A stretch of 64,000 nt of DNA from Sthenelais limicola (taxonomy: Eukaryota; Annelida; Polychaeta; Phyllodocida; Sigalionidae), in contig OW804097.1 in NCBI GenBank assembly GCA_942159475.1, positions 39,754,298 through 39,818,297 of the forward strand. The letters run 5' to 3'. Positions 46,386 to 56,975 of this stretch are shown piece after piece. How positions within the stretch are numbered: the stretch's first letter is position 1; the number at the start of each line of letters is the position of its first letter. A program made the translations under genes and the position numbers. Under the pieces are notes generated by a model. It searched no databases and was not told where the DNA came from. It saw only the letters and a program-made list of their open reading frames with translations.

Positions 46386-47284
46386 ATGCTGCGATTTTGC
46401 AACAGGTGTGAGATAAGGCATAAGAAACCAACTGGTAAAAAGTGTGTGAAGAGGAAACCTGCTGTTAAAGCTGTTAAATCTGTCGTTATTAATGCAGAAA
46501 TGGCTCAGAGCGGAGAGAAAATTCTTGACTCTACTCCCGATAATCAGATTGATTTATCGGGTCGCATGAGTGTGCTCGAAGGCATGGTGAGGGGCATAGC
46601 AGAAGCTATCGCTACGAAAGCCACCGATGAAGAACCAAGCGACCAAATCGGATGGGAGAAGACCAGGCCGAGCATATGACGTTTCCTCCCCCAGCGATTC
46701 ATCAAGTGACTCCCGTTCAAGTTCAAGTTCATCGTCGGGGTCTACCGCTCGCGCGACGAGGAATCGTAGGAAGAAGAAAGACAAGAAGAACGACAAGTTC
46801 AGCCATGAGCACCATATGGAGAAGGGTGAAGTAGTTGAATCATTTGACTTTGATTTTGATAACGTTAAAAACTTTGCAAATGTTTTATGCTCAGGGCAAA
46901 GATGTATCGGGTTTAATCAGCCATGCTATATTAATGTGCGACAAGGAGGTCTCTCATACATATACCGCAAAGGCGTCTATCTCGTACGACAGAGCAGTTA
47001 GGGTTAGAGCAAAGAAATCGGGCCTTTCAGCATTCGGCAAAATTAACCAAGAGGAAATGTTCAAGTGTTATAGCTTCGAAAATACAAAACGTGCCCAACC
47101 CACTAAAGCCAACTCTAAGACCCGCCCCTCTGGCTCTGCAGCGAAGGAAGGTTTCTGCTATCGATTTAATTCTGAGGCGGGTTGTAACACAAAGAACTGT
47201 GTTTATTCTCATAAATGTTCTCGCTGCCATATCGGGGAACATTCTGCTAAAATCTGTACTAACCAGAAGGTATCCAGCAAATAG
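46386..47284 (+). pseudogene. Ngaro gag-like protein, frameshifted
   Basis: It starts MLRFCNRCEIRHKKPTGKKC with a possible zinc motif, followed by a serine-rich/basic stretch (46690-46800) and a C-terminal segment with FCYRFNSEAGCNTKNCVYSH, the Cys/His cluster typical of DIRS-family gag proteins. Three reading frames are needed in turn, with shifts near 46640-46680 and 46880-46990, so it is a broken gene. Nucleic-acid binding is inferred from the Cys/His cluster. Confidence 0.65.
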
Positions 47285-47599
47285 GATCCGGAGAATCACG
47301 AGTTAAATATTCCAGTTGTTGTTCGAACGTTTACCAAGGACGCCATTTTACTTAGCAACTCTCGCCAACCGCGAGATTTCTCACAAGAGGTCAGTGGGGG
47401 TCAGGGTCAAGGCTGCAACAAAGATGGCCGCGCCCAGGTATTTGACAGCAAACAAGGTAATCAGGTTAACGAACTCATGATTATTGAAGAATATAACCCA
47501 GATAATAAAGAAAATTTCATTAATATCGTAGACAATGTTGAGATAGAGCATGTTAGTCAAGATCAACCAATTTTTAAAGCACCTAGTACACCGGGAGGA

Positions 47600-48580
47600 A
47601 GGATAATTCCTGTGTATCGTGCATGTGTTGATGGTTCATGTAGTTGAATTCATACAATCGACAATGTAAATACCCAACTAAAACCGTGTCGCTTTGCTGT
47701 TTATATGTTTTCATCCAGCCCAGAAGTATCTGCAGAATGGTGGACAATATTCACAGGAATCGTGGATGGGTTTAAAATAGTTGACGAAGATGTCCCAGGC
47801 TAAGAGTGCAGAAATTACGCCTCTATCCTCGACACTGACGCCAAACACAAGATGGACGGTATCGTCACGGCAGAACTAGATGAAGGCATGGTATCTTTAG
47901 CTTCTACCAAACCTACATGTGTCCACGCAATGGGGGCTGTATTTAAGCCTAATGGAGATATTCGCCCTATAACGGATTGTTCACGCCCAGATATGAGGTC
48001 GGTAAACAATTTCTGTAGTTCATTATGCCATGATTTTGCCTACAAGAATATCCAAGATGTCACAGATATTTTAGAACAATATGATTATATGACAGTAGTC
48101 GACATAAAATCAGCCTATCGTTCCGTCCCCATCTCTCCTCAGGACAGGAGATTCATGGGATTTAGTTGGCAACTACATGACGATGAACAATATTATGTGG
48201 ATAATAGATTGTGTTTCGGCTCACGTTTGGGCCCCTACTATTTCAATCTTATATCAGATTTCATTACCCACATTCTGAATAACAATTTTAAACTCAAGGT
48301 AGTAAATTACCTAGACGACTATATTGCTCTATCTCACTCTAAAGAAGCATCAACCGAAGCCCAGACCACCATTGTGAAATTATTACGTTTTTTAGGCTTC
48401 TATATATCGTGGAGTAAGGTTTCTCCTCCAAGCCAAGTATGTACTTACTTGGGCATTGAAAAAGACTCGGCAGAAATGATACTTCGCCTTCCAATGTCAA
48501 AATTGAAAAAACTCAAGGAAATTTTAACAATTTTATTTCAATATTCCTCCAATTCCTTGCGATATTACCACGATGTGTAG
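47600..48580 (+). pseudogene. Ngaro reverse transcriptase, partial
   Basis: The main open frame runs 47852-48580, with related sequence upstream interrupted by stops (about 47701-47802). Recognisable motifs are GAVFKPNGDIRPITDCS, DYMTVVDIKSAYRSVPI (catalytic Asp), FGSRLGPYYFNLI and VVNYLDDYIALS (YLDD catalytic pair), ending TYLGIEKDS and LRLPMSKLKKL. The RNase H domain expected next is absent: the frame stops and the recombinase begins within about 20 bp, which points to an internal deletion. Confidence 0.8.
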
Positions 48581-49353
48581 GTATATCGCTTTCTTGGGCA
48601 GATTCATGAAGAGCTCGTCAGTGTCGTCATATTTACAAGCTGTTTGCTTCTACCATTGGCTATACGGTATCACTGCACCTTCAACGAGCGACAACCATAT
48701 TAAATTAACTTTGAAAGGATTATCAAAGTCTTCAGGTGAATCATCGTGTGGGAAAGATCCTCTGCTTCCACACCATCTCAAGGAAATTAAAAAAATTATC
48801 AACTATGACGATAAGCAAGAATTATCTGTGTTTACAGCGATATTATTAATATTTAGGACATTAATGAGGGTGTCTCATGTCACCAGATCTCCCCATACGT
48901 TAATATGGTCAGACATTAAATTCCATGGTTGGGGCATGGTAGTTCGTGTTCGTTCCTCCAAGACTACCTCTGCTAGAGACAAACCAAGTTATATACCCGT
49001 TAATAAGCTAACAGACATTGATATTTGCCCTGTGTATTGGCTTTTGCAATTGTTTAAACGTTTCAAATTCTCGTTCAATGATCCAATCTTCCCCATGAAA
49101 GACAATGACTATCTATTGTATAGCTGCTTTTCAATGACACTAAGAAAATTCCTATTTAAAGCTAATATTGTGGGGAATTATTCTTCCCATTCACTTCGCC
49201 TAGTTCTGCCACACACATGGCATATTCTGGCTGTTCAGTGTCAGAAATCAAAGGAAGAGGACTCTGGAAGTCAAATTGTGTTTTTAGATACATAAAACCC
49301 CCGATGGAAATCAAGAGACAGTTGGATGAGAAGCTCGCAAAGCATTTATAACA
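48573..49353 (+). pseudogene. Ngaro tyrosine recombinase, frameshifted
   Basis: An N-terminal SAM-like helix region (FMKSSSVSSYLQAVCFYHWL) and catalytic domain are present: Arg in FRTLMRVSHVT, the KTTSARDK beta-region Lys, and His-x-x-Arg in YSSHSLR. Just after HSLR the frame changes; the other frame continues to the expected region with the nucleophilic Tyr and ends in TAA at about 49351. A one-base deletion near 49200 explains this. The first part of the N-terminal domain is probably lost with the RNase H deletion. The enzyme would resolve and integrate the circular element DNA. Confidence 0.8.
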
Positions 49354-49430
49354 TGTCATCAACTTGTATAGTTGCTCAGGGCTTGTCCCTCTCTCTCCTT
49401 TTTATTTTTCTCTAACTAGGTCTGGCGGTT

Positions 49431-49497
49431 TGGAGGATGAAGATATAATATTCCTGCCAGCCTGTCGTTATCGTTGTGCTTGAAGGGGTCGGGATGT
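49431..49497 (+). repeat. Ngaro split direct repeat B1
   Basis: 67 bp, TGGAGGATGAAGATATAATA to GGGTCGGGATGT, directly abutting A2. It differs from B2 (49699-49765) at one base. Confidence 0.9.
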
Positions 49498-49678
49498 GTA
49501 AAGACGAAACCAAAGTATTCATCGCATACAGCCGACGACCGGAAGAGCCGGAAGCGCCCGGAGTTCGAGTCACCAGGGCGATGTTGTCACCTTCGTATAT
49601 AAGGGAGCGCATCGTTGATGGAACATCATTCCTCCGCGAGCCTCCGAGCAGTGCACATCGACAGCAGATTTTGAATTT
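49498..49678 (+). repeat. Ngaro split direct repeat A2
   Basis: 181-bp near-identical copy of A1 at 46176-46356, with substitutions such as CCAGAAG to CCGGAAG. Confidence 0.9.
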
Positions 49679-49698
49679 TGAGAAATGTAAATTGATTA

Positions 49699-49765
49699 TG
49701 GAGGATAAAGATATAATATTCCTGCCAGCCTGTCGTTATCGTTGTGCTTGAAGGGGTCGGGATGT
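49699..49765 (+). repeat. Ngaro split direct repeat B2 and element end
   Basis: 67-bp copy of B1; the element ends at GGGATGT (49765). Confidence 0.9.
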
Positions 49766-49777
49766 AGTCCTTTATTA

Positions 49778-50031
49778 TGTGAGGTGTTTCAGGAATATTT
49801 CTGGTTGGGCAATTACTAGTAAAGTAACTAAATATACTCCATACGAAGGCCTTCAAAACGCAACAATATATTCAATATAAGGTCCTGACAATTAGTGCAT
49901 AGATATGACTAAGAGTGCTAAACCCTCTCAATATCAGAACATTTCAATAAAGATTTCTCGAAAGAGAAAAAACACTTCGAAAAATATATTTTTTTGCGAC
50001 TTATGACTCATTTTCCTGTAACACATCACAA
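49778..50031. mobile_element. MITE family B, shortened copy
   Basis: It starts TGTGAGGTGTTTCAGGAATA and ends GCGACTTATGACTCATTTTC...AACACATCACA. The interior aligns with 18300-18549. It starts 12 bp after the Ngaro end. The left quarter of the element is deleted. Confidence 0.75.
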
Positions 50032-50314
50032 TTATTAGTCATACCAGGAAAATAACTCAAGAGCATTATATATAAACTTCTGCCATGATCAAAATTAAAT
50101 AATTTTCAGGGCTTTCTAGAGCTGGGATGCTGTCAATTGCAAGTACCTCAGAATCACAAAACACACTCAATGCAGGACTCAGTGTTATCTTTATTCTAAT
50201 TCAGGGGTGGCAATTAACCAAAGGAAACATTATAGGAGGTGGAATTATAAGCAAACAGCGGCCAAGTTGCTGTTGCGAATGTTCTATGTGGGTGCCCCAA
50301 ACATGCATGAGTAT

Positions 50315-50698
50315 AACAAGTACTAAGTTAAGAAATTATCAAGTTAAGTTTGGTTTATCTATTTAATATTACAATTAGTGTCAACTTAATTTATATACCT
50401 GGCGTTTCCAATGGAAACGATTTCTCAGCCTCAATTACTTATGTCCGATGTCAGGCAGAAGACCTACCTAGACACCTGTCTATTTAGAATGCTGGACCAC
50501 CTCATTGTAAACAACATCTATTGCAATAAAGAATTCTTGAATTGAATTGAATTGAATTTATGACCAGTCACTGAGGACCATTGAAATCATGAACTCTGAA
50601 ACATGTAGAGAAAGGGAGAAAAATGATAAACTTAGGGAAATACCTACGTAGAAATAAGATCCACTAGTCCTCCTGAGTTTCCACTAGTCCTCACAGAC
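50315..50698 (+). repeat. 383-bp dispersed repeat, copy 2
   Basis: Nearly identical, same-strand copy of 19287-19669, including the AATAAAGAATTCTTGAATTG / GAATT pentamer tract. The flanking sequences differ. Confidence 0.8.
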
Positions 50699-50822
50699 CA
50701 GAAGGTAAAATCTAATATGGCACAAAAGACATACAAATGTCAACTAGACTAGGGTTTATATACACTTGACTTTTATTTCCACTTCAGTAACTGTAACCAA
50801 TAATGAATAACTCTGCAATAGC

Positions 50823-51300
50823 CAGGGCTGTAAAAAACGTTGGTTGAAAAAAAATTATCGTTGAAAAATAGTTGGTCGGGGAAAAATTGTCGTTAAAAAA
50901 AAGTTGGTCGGAAAAATTGTCAAAAAAAAAGTTGGTCGTTAAAAAAAAGTTGGTCGTTAAAAAAAAGTTTGTCGGAAAAAAATTGTTGTTAAAAAATAGT
51001 TTATCGTTGAAAAATATCGTTGAAAAATAGTTGGTCGGGGAAAAATTGTCGTTAAAAAAAAGTTGGTCGGAAAAATTGTCAAAAAAAAAGTTGGTCGTTA
51101 AAAAAAAGTTGGTCGTTAAAAAAAAGTTTGTCGGAAAAAAATTGTTGTTAAAAAATAGTTGGTCGGAAAAAAATTGTTGTTAAAAAAAGTTGGTCGAAAA
51201 AAATTGTCGTTAAAAAATAGTTGGTCGGAAAAAATTGTCATTAAAAAAAGTTGGTCGTAAAAAAAAATGGTCGTAAAAAAAAGAGTTGGTCGTATAAAAA
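50823..51300. repeat. A-rich GTTGGTCG array with 159-bp duplication
   Basis: Many short units of the form AGTTGGTCGTTAAAAAAA or TTGTCGTTAAAAAA. A block starting at 50858 recurs at 51017, so an internal 159-bp higher-order duplication is present. Non-coding. Confidence 0.85.
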
Positions 51301-51305
51301 GTAGT

Positions 51306-51336
51306 AAGCTAGGCTAGGCTAGGCTAGGCTAGGCTA
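51306..51336. repeat. (AGGCT)n pentamer repeat
   Basis: Six tandem AGGCT units immediately after the GTTGGTCG array. Confidence 0.9.
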
Positions 51337-51953
51337 AATAGTTGGTGACTTACTTTTAAAATTTAGAAAATGTGTCTGGCAGTGTCCATTTGAGCACCTG
51401 AGGCAGGTGAGGGGGTTGGTGGGCAGAGGGATGGTGTGGGAGGTGGGAGGGCCTTCTGCAGACCTATCATGGTTGGAGAAGCATCTACCTAACAGCCAAT
51501 CAACTCCCTTGGCTAAATCTAGAAAGGCTGTCAATCAGCCTTCAATAACATCTAGGTGTGAAATCTATGACTGGTTGAAAGGATTAGATATGGCATCCTC
51601 GCCTGATGTCACATCTAAGCTTAAACACCTCACAGACAGTTAACCAAGTTATCAAGATGTAGATGCAGTATCAGTGATTGGCACATTTCATAGTGACTCA
51701 TTTGTTTTCTCAGCTATAAATAGCTGAGAAAACAAAAAGACATAAAAGCGTGAATTAAGCGCTTTCAAGGCTTTCAGGGCTTTCAAGGCTTTTGAAAATA
51801 AAGTACAATTCAAGGACTTCCAAGGATTTCAACGCCCTGTACGGACCCTGTAATAAAACATAGATTGAAATATATTTCTTTTTCGTTTAACAATGTTAAA
51901 TATGTAAAATAAACCTAAAGTAAAATAAAGCTACTTTTGCACCGCCCCCGCAA

Positions 51954-51968
51954 CCCCCCCCCCCCCCG

Positions 51969-52014
<46 letters not shown>
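51954..52014. repeat. poly-C and (AC)n microsatellite
   Basis: A run of 14 C is followed by CGCC and about 22 AC dinucleotides. Confidence 0.95.
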
Positions 52015-52016
<2 letters not shown>

Positions 52017-52476
52017 TCCACACAGTCTACAATGTTTACCAAGGCCATCCATCTCAGTTCCCCATAACTATTATCTTGTCCGCTAAGAAAATCCCCATAA
52101 TTAAAATGCAAATTCGGCACCCTTTAGTCGGATCATGATGATTAATACTTTAGATTGGCTGTATTGCAATAGACGGATTTCTGATGGAGGGATTATGAGA
52201 GTGATTAGATCTTTGTGGCAAGAGACTGATTGTAAATATTGTGCTAAAAAGCTTCATTTAAAAGGCCAATATCCAGCCTTGATATGACACCAAGAGAAAA
52301 ACTTCGTCGAATAACAGATGATTCCCGTCCATACCATGAGCCACTAAAGTTGTTGTTGTTATTTTATGTAGTGGTATTTATATGAGTGTAAGATCAAATT
52401 GAAATTGAAATTGCAAACAAGGGAAAAGGAACTAAAATACCTCGCACCGTCATCAGTGTCGATGTTACAGTAAGAG

Positions 52477-52850
52477 ATGTTCATCTCTCTCTCTGCCTCC
52501 CTCTGTCTGTCTGTCTCTCCTCTCTTGCCCTCTTCTCTCTCTCTCTCTCCCCTCCCTCTCCCTCTCCTATCTGTCCCCTCTCGCCCTCTCCTCTTTCTCT
52601 TCTCTGTCTCCTCACCCTTTCTCTCTTTTCTGTCTCACCCATCTTCTATCTCCCTCCTCTCTCACCCTCTCCGCTCTTTCCACTCATTATTTTCTCTCCA
52701 TTTTCTCTGTTTACCCCCTCACCCTCCTCTGTGTCACCTATCCCTTCTTCTGTCTCCTCTCTCATGCTCTCATCTATCTCCTTCCACTCTCCTATCTCTC
52801 CACTCCCTCCCTCCCTCTCTTTCTCTCCTCTCTCTGCCTCTCTCTGTTTA
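52477..52850. repeat. C/T-rich low-complexity tract
   Basis: About 370 bp composed almost entirely of CT-rich words. Long open frames on both strands here are composition artefacts. Confidence 0.85.
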
Positions 52851-53095
52851 GGGAGAGAGCATGGTTGCGGGAAAGAGTGATTGAGTGAATGAGCGTGATT
52901 GAGGGAAAAGGCCGTGATTGATTGAGGGAAAGAATGTGGCCAGGGGAAAGAGAGTGATTGCGGGAAAGAAAGTGGCATGCCACCAAATATTAGCGCAAAC
53001 TATACAATCACAAGTAACCATTCTCACAACTCTGCTGCAATAATTATAAGCTCGGCAGATTGTCCACTGCACATAGTTAGGTCTGGGTAGATGTA

Positions 53096-53451
53096 AATAG
53101 GGGATTTGCATGTCTCACTGCGTATGTCTACTGCAGTGCTGCTTGCTGGGATGGATTCTGTTGAAATCTGGCATACAAATATTTGGCAACATTATTATCG
53201 AAAATTGCAAGAATGTTTTCGCCAATATCAGAGCTTGTATAAATGATCTATGAAAACCAAATGCATGATGGGAAAGATGGGGAATTGTGTCATGGAAACA
53301 TGTATAATACATAGGTATTGACAATAGAACATTGATAAATAGTACATGCCGAACATGGCATGTTTTCCATATATTTTAGAGTGTACCATTAGTCCCATAA
53401 TTCCATGCAAATCAAGATTCAAAATAGCGGCTATGCAAACCCCCTATTGTA
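53096..53451 (-). mobile_element. MITE family A, full-length inverted copy
   Basis: It runs from AATAGGGGATTTGCATG to ATGCAAACCCCCTATTGTA, about 355 bp, and is the reverse complement in layout of 38987-39338. A TA sits next to each end, which would fit a Tc1/mariner-type TA duplication. Confidence 0.8.
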
Positions 53452-55423
53452 CAATCACGCCTTACATCCCCTCTCTCCATCAATCCACTGTGCCAGAAAG
53501 ATGATCTGCACTACACTATATATTATAGGAGGATTGTAATATAGTATATGGGTCATTTTTCCTGAGCGTGTACAAATGGCAAATTCCTGACTTGTCTCGG
53601 TTCTCCCTCCCATAACAGCCACAATCTCGCATTCACATTAATGCAATATATCTCATCGTAACGAGAAGAAAATAAGCTTTCCAGAAATATATACTTTTAT
53701 ATGACTATGTCAAAGACATCTTATTCTTTTTTAGGGTCGAAATGAAAAAAGCATGCATTTTAGAGGTTCTCCTCTTGATTTAAGAAGTTTGAATTTTATA
53801 TTCAAACATGTGTTTGATCATTTATCTCATTTCATTTTGTGTTTCCATGTATAGTTTTGGTCTATAACTCTATGGAAGGGATGGTATGACCTAGGTACCA
53901 AGGGTTATTTTTGGGGGGCCTGGAGAAATTTTAACCATTTTTAAACAAACGCCCATCATCATTAATATCTGCAAGTATTGAAAAAATCAACACAATATTT
54001 CCAATACTACAATTTACTTGAATGTATCAAGCATCTTTTTTGTGAAAAAAATAAAAAAAAGAAACAACTCTACTCTCATTTGTTAAGAAATAACAATGCA
54101 TCTACAAAACCATCCTCAGTTTATACCAATTATGCTGATGGACGTTTGCTGGAGGAACTTTGACAAGAAATGTGTTTTCCAGGCAACACAAACATTTCAA
54201 ACTCACTGCAATGATGTTATTCCTGTATGATAGGCCAAAGTCAACATGGAAAACACAAAATCCTAATTTCAAAGTGATTTTGGATGATTTTATAGCAAGT
54301 TTTTCAACAAAGCAAACGTCCATCATGAAAATAACGCCCATCATTGAAAATCTCTTCTGAGCTAGCTCTGCTCAGTACGTTTACCTGCTTGTAGAGTCAT
54401 CTTCAGTTGGAAACATACAGTGGTAAGTACCAGACTTTTCTAGCACAAATCTTACTTTATTTTGTCAGAAATAGCATGAAAAACTGAAAGTCCCATTATA
54501 ATTGTATAAGGGATAATGATTAATGTACTGTAGGGGGAACTGAAAGGGTCAGAAAGTTTTGAAATTTTGTATATTTTGGGCTAATAGTATTTAAAAGTCA
54601 ATGGCCGAAATATTTTAGTCATTACAGAAAGCCAGATTGCTCTACTCATCTGATCAGAACTGCACATGTTTGGTGCAAATCAGGCATAACGCCCATCATG
54701 ATAATGATAACAGCACTAATTTGTCTCTCAAGGTGGGAATAATCAGAGTAACTATGATATTTTTGTATTTGTAATGTTGTATGACTTGTATTGGTATGAA
54801 AGAAATACTTTCTTGTGGTTGATCAATGCCCAAAGGCTGATCTGGTTGATATACAATGAGGTTATCATTTGCTATGACCAACGCCCATCATCTAAATGAA
54901 AAATAACTCAGTAAATGTGGGATATTGTCTGTGTTAATAACATGGAAACATGCCCCTGTATGTATTTTATTGTATGAAATCATTTAAACATGTTCTTTAT
55001 ATTCTACTTTGTTATCTTCAGTAGATTGTGTAATGTGCAGTTTTTGCATTGTTTTTCATGATGGGCGTTTGTGAATATAGCAAATTATATAGAGTGGCTC
55101 TAGCAACAGCCCTACACATTTGTCAATGCCCCTCTTTCAGTTTTATGTTTTATAAGCTACTGTTTAATCATATATAAATGGTTAAGGGTGGAACTATTAC
55201 TATACTTTAGTACAAGGGGCACCATTTCCATGATGGGCGTTTTCCAGAGTAATGTTCACCCTCAACAACCCATGAACCATTCCTTCAACCACCACCAAAT
55301 TTCAACCATTAATGCATGATTACATACTCAATGAAATGGCATTACATTCTTTCTGTTTTTTCAAAAATATTTTTTCATATTTTTGGAGCTTTACTATGTA
55401 TTAAATTTAACTTTCATTTTCAG

Positions 55424-55555
55424 ATCAACATGGTTGGACTACCACCATTAATAAACCATGAAAGTGTTGCTGCATCATCTAGGGACTGTTGGAGAAGCAA
55501 GGCAGCCACCAGCCAGACCTGGAGGGCCCTCCACAATGAGTGGAAGAGGAAATAA
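55424..55555 (+). CDS. small open exon-like segment in TIR element
   Basis: After a TTTTCAG acceptor comes an open frame INMVGLPPLINHESVAASSR, then DCWRSKAATSQTWRALHNEW, ending KRK and TAA. Tryptophans and basic residues suggest a real protein tail, possibly the last exon of a decayed element gene. No partner exon found. Weak. Confidence 0.25.
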   Translation: MNMVGLPPLINHESVAASSRDCWRSKAATSQTWRALHNEWKRK

Positions 55556-55732
55556 TTTTTAAAACGAAAGTTGAAAATATCCCATTTAATCAATAAATAT
55601 ATTATCTTACTGGCAATATCCCCCATACATGTGTAATATTGATGGAGCATTATGAAATTTATAAGCTTCATAATGAAATTAACTTGTAAACGGTCGACCA
55701 CCATCAGTAAGTTTTATTTCAAGATTCCATGG

Positions 55733-55790
55733 GTGATGTGTTTCAGAAAAATGAGTCATAAGTCACAGAAATGATATTACTTCAAATGTC
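55733..55790 (+). mobile_element. MITE family B terminus inside TIR element
   Basis: GGTGATGTGTTTCAGAAAAA followed by TGAGTCATAAGTCACAGAAA matches the family B left end. The right end is not clear. Confidence 0.5.
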
Positions 55791-56392
55791 TTTATCAAAA
55801 GACATCCCTCTAAGAATATTGTTATGTTTTGACAGTTTAATGTTTGTACAGTACTAGCAATAAATGTAGACTCTGTGGTACTACATGGAATTCTGAGGTA
55901 ATCCTGAGCAGTAGATAGGAGAGTCAGAGGACCCATCTTAAGGAAACAAAAACAGAAGACAAGAAGCAGCCTTAGACATGGACAGTTGCTAAACACTTTT
56001 AAACATTTCAGGAATAGAGGAGAAAATGTTGGATATGTTTCCTGAAAGCATTGTCCATGTATGGCTATTACTAGATTCCTTTAGATGATGTTTTCTATCC
56101 TATCTACATGCAAAAACGCCCATCATTAAAAACCTAACGCCCATCATGAGAAGTCTTTTATGAGGCTAACTTGATGGTTATATGCTCTTTTTTTTTATGA
56201 ATTAAATATCTCTTTTGTCATGACAGGTGACACTACTTCTCTGTTGGACTCTTTGGAGAGGAAAATCTGTATTTTGGCACCTTGAAGTCATGTGTAGCCA
56301 TTGTTAATACTCAATAAACCAATGTATACTTTTTTTGTATATTTTGTGACTGAAATACACTTGTCTGGTTTTATTGTCAGTGGGTGATGCAT

Positions 56393-56975
56393 TGTAAAGA
56401 ATTGGCATCTTTGGATCCCAGACCCGACCTATTTAGCCCTGATCATGGTCAGGGCACGCACGCCACACGTGGCCTGGCCAGGAGGGAGGGGGAGATGAGC
56501 CACTCAGGGCTCACCCCACCTCCCCCAGCCCGACCTAATTACTTATACACTGCTCTGGGGTATCAAGAGGGGGGAAGGGCTAAGAGGGAGGGGGGGCCGG
56601 CACGAGCCATGGGATCTATGAGTAAGGGGTGGGAGGGGGAAGGCTGAGGAGAGGGATCCAACTTGCATGCACTCCTTTTATGGTCTCTGCCTGGGGAGCA
56701 GAGGTCGGCGTGTGGGCAAGGAAGATTCTCTCTCCCTCGACCAATTAGAGGGAAGGGGAAGAGCTAGTGGAATATTTCCTGGGTTTGATTGTATGAATTA
56801 TTCATGATTGTGGAGTATAAAATAAAGTGACTATTCGGACCTAGGTACTCGCTAACATACTCGCTGAGTCACCACCGCCTAGGCCGAATCCAGACGAACT
56901 ACAACCTCGGACTTCTTGTCTCACTTCTTCATCTTACTGAACCTATGGGCTAAAAACCCTTAGTGCTTCTTTACA
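56393..56975 (+). mobile_element. solo LTR
   Basis: 583 bp bounded by TGTAAAGAA and TTCTTTACA (perfect 9-bp inverted ends, TG...CA) and by the direct duplication GCAT on both sides (56389-56392 and 56976-56979). A TATAAAATAAAG element lies at about 56816-56827, followed by ~150 bp, as in an LTR promoter. No internal retroviral-like coding region is present, so it is the product of LTR-LTR recombination. The 4-bp duplication fits Gypsy-type elements. Inserted into the 53.5-57.6 kb TIR element. Confidence 0.8.

Larger units (their letters stand above)
46176..49765 (+). mobile_element. Ngaro/DIRS-type tyrosine-recombinase retrotransposon
   Basis: Structure A1 (46176-46356), coding region, B1 (49431-49497), A2 (49498-49678), B2 (49699-49765). 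A1 and A2 are both 181 bp and differ at a few bases. B1 and B2 are both 67 bp with one difference. This A1-...-B1-A2-B2 split direct repeat layout is diagnostic of Ngaro-like elements, which integrate through a circular intermediate using a tyrosine recombinase rather than an integrase. The near-identity of the repeats implies a fairly young insertion. The coding region has frame breaks and an apparent internal deletion, so the copy is not autonomous. Confidence 0.9.

Noticed and set aside
52477..52978. Open frames of over 100 codons on both strands
   Set aside because: CT-rich simple sequence; no biased codon use or motifs.
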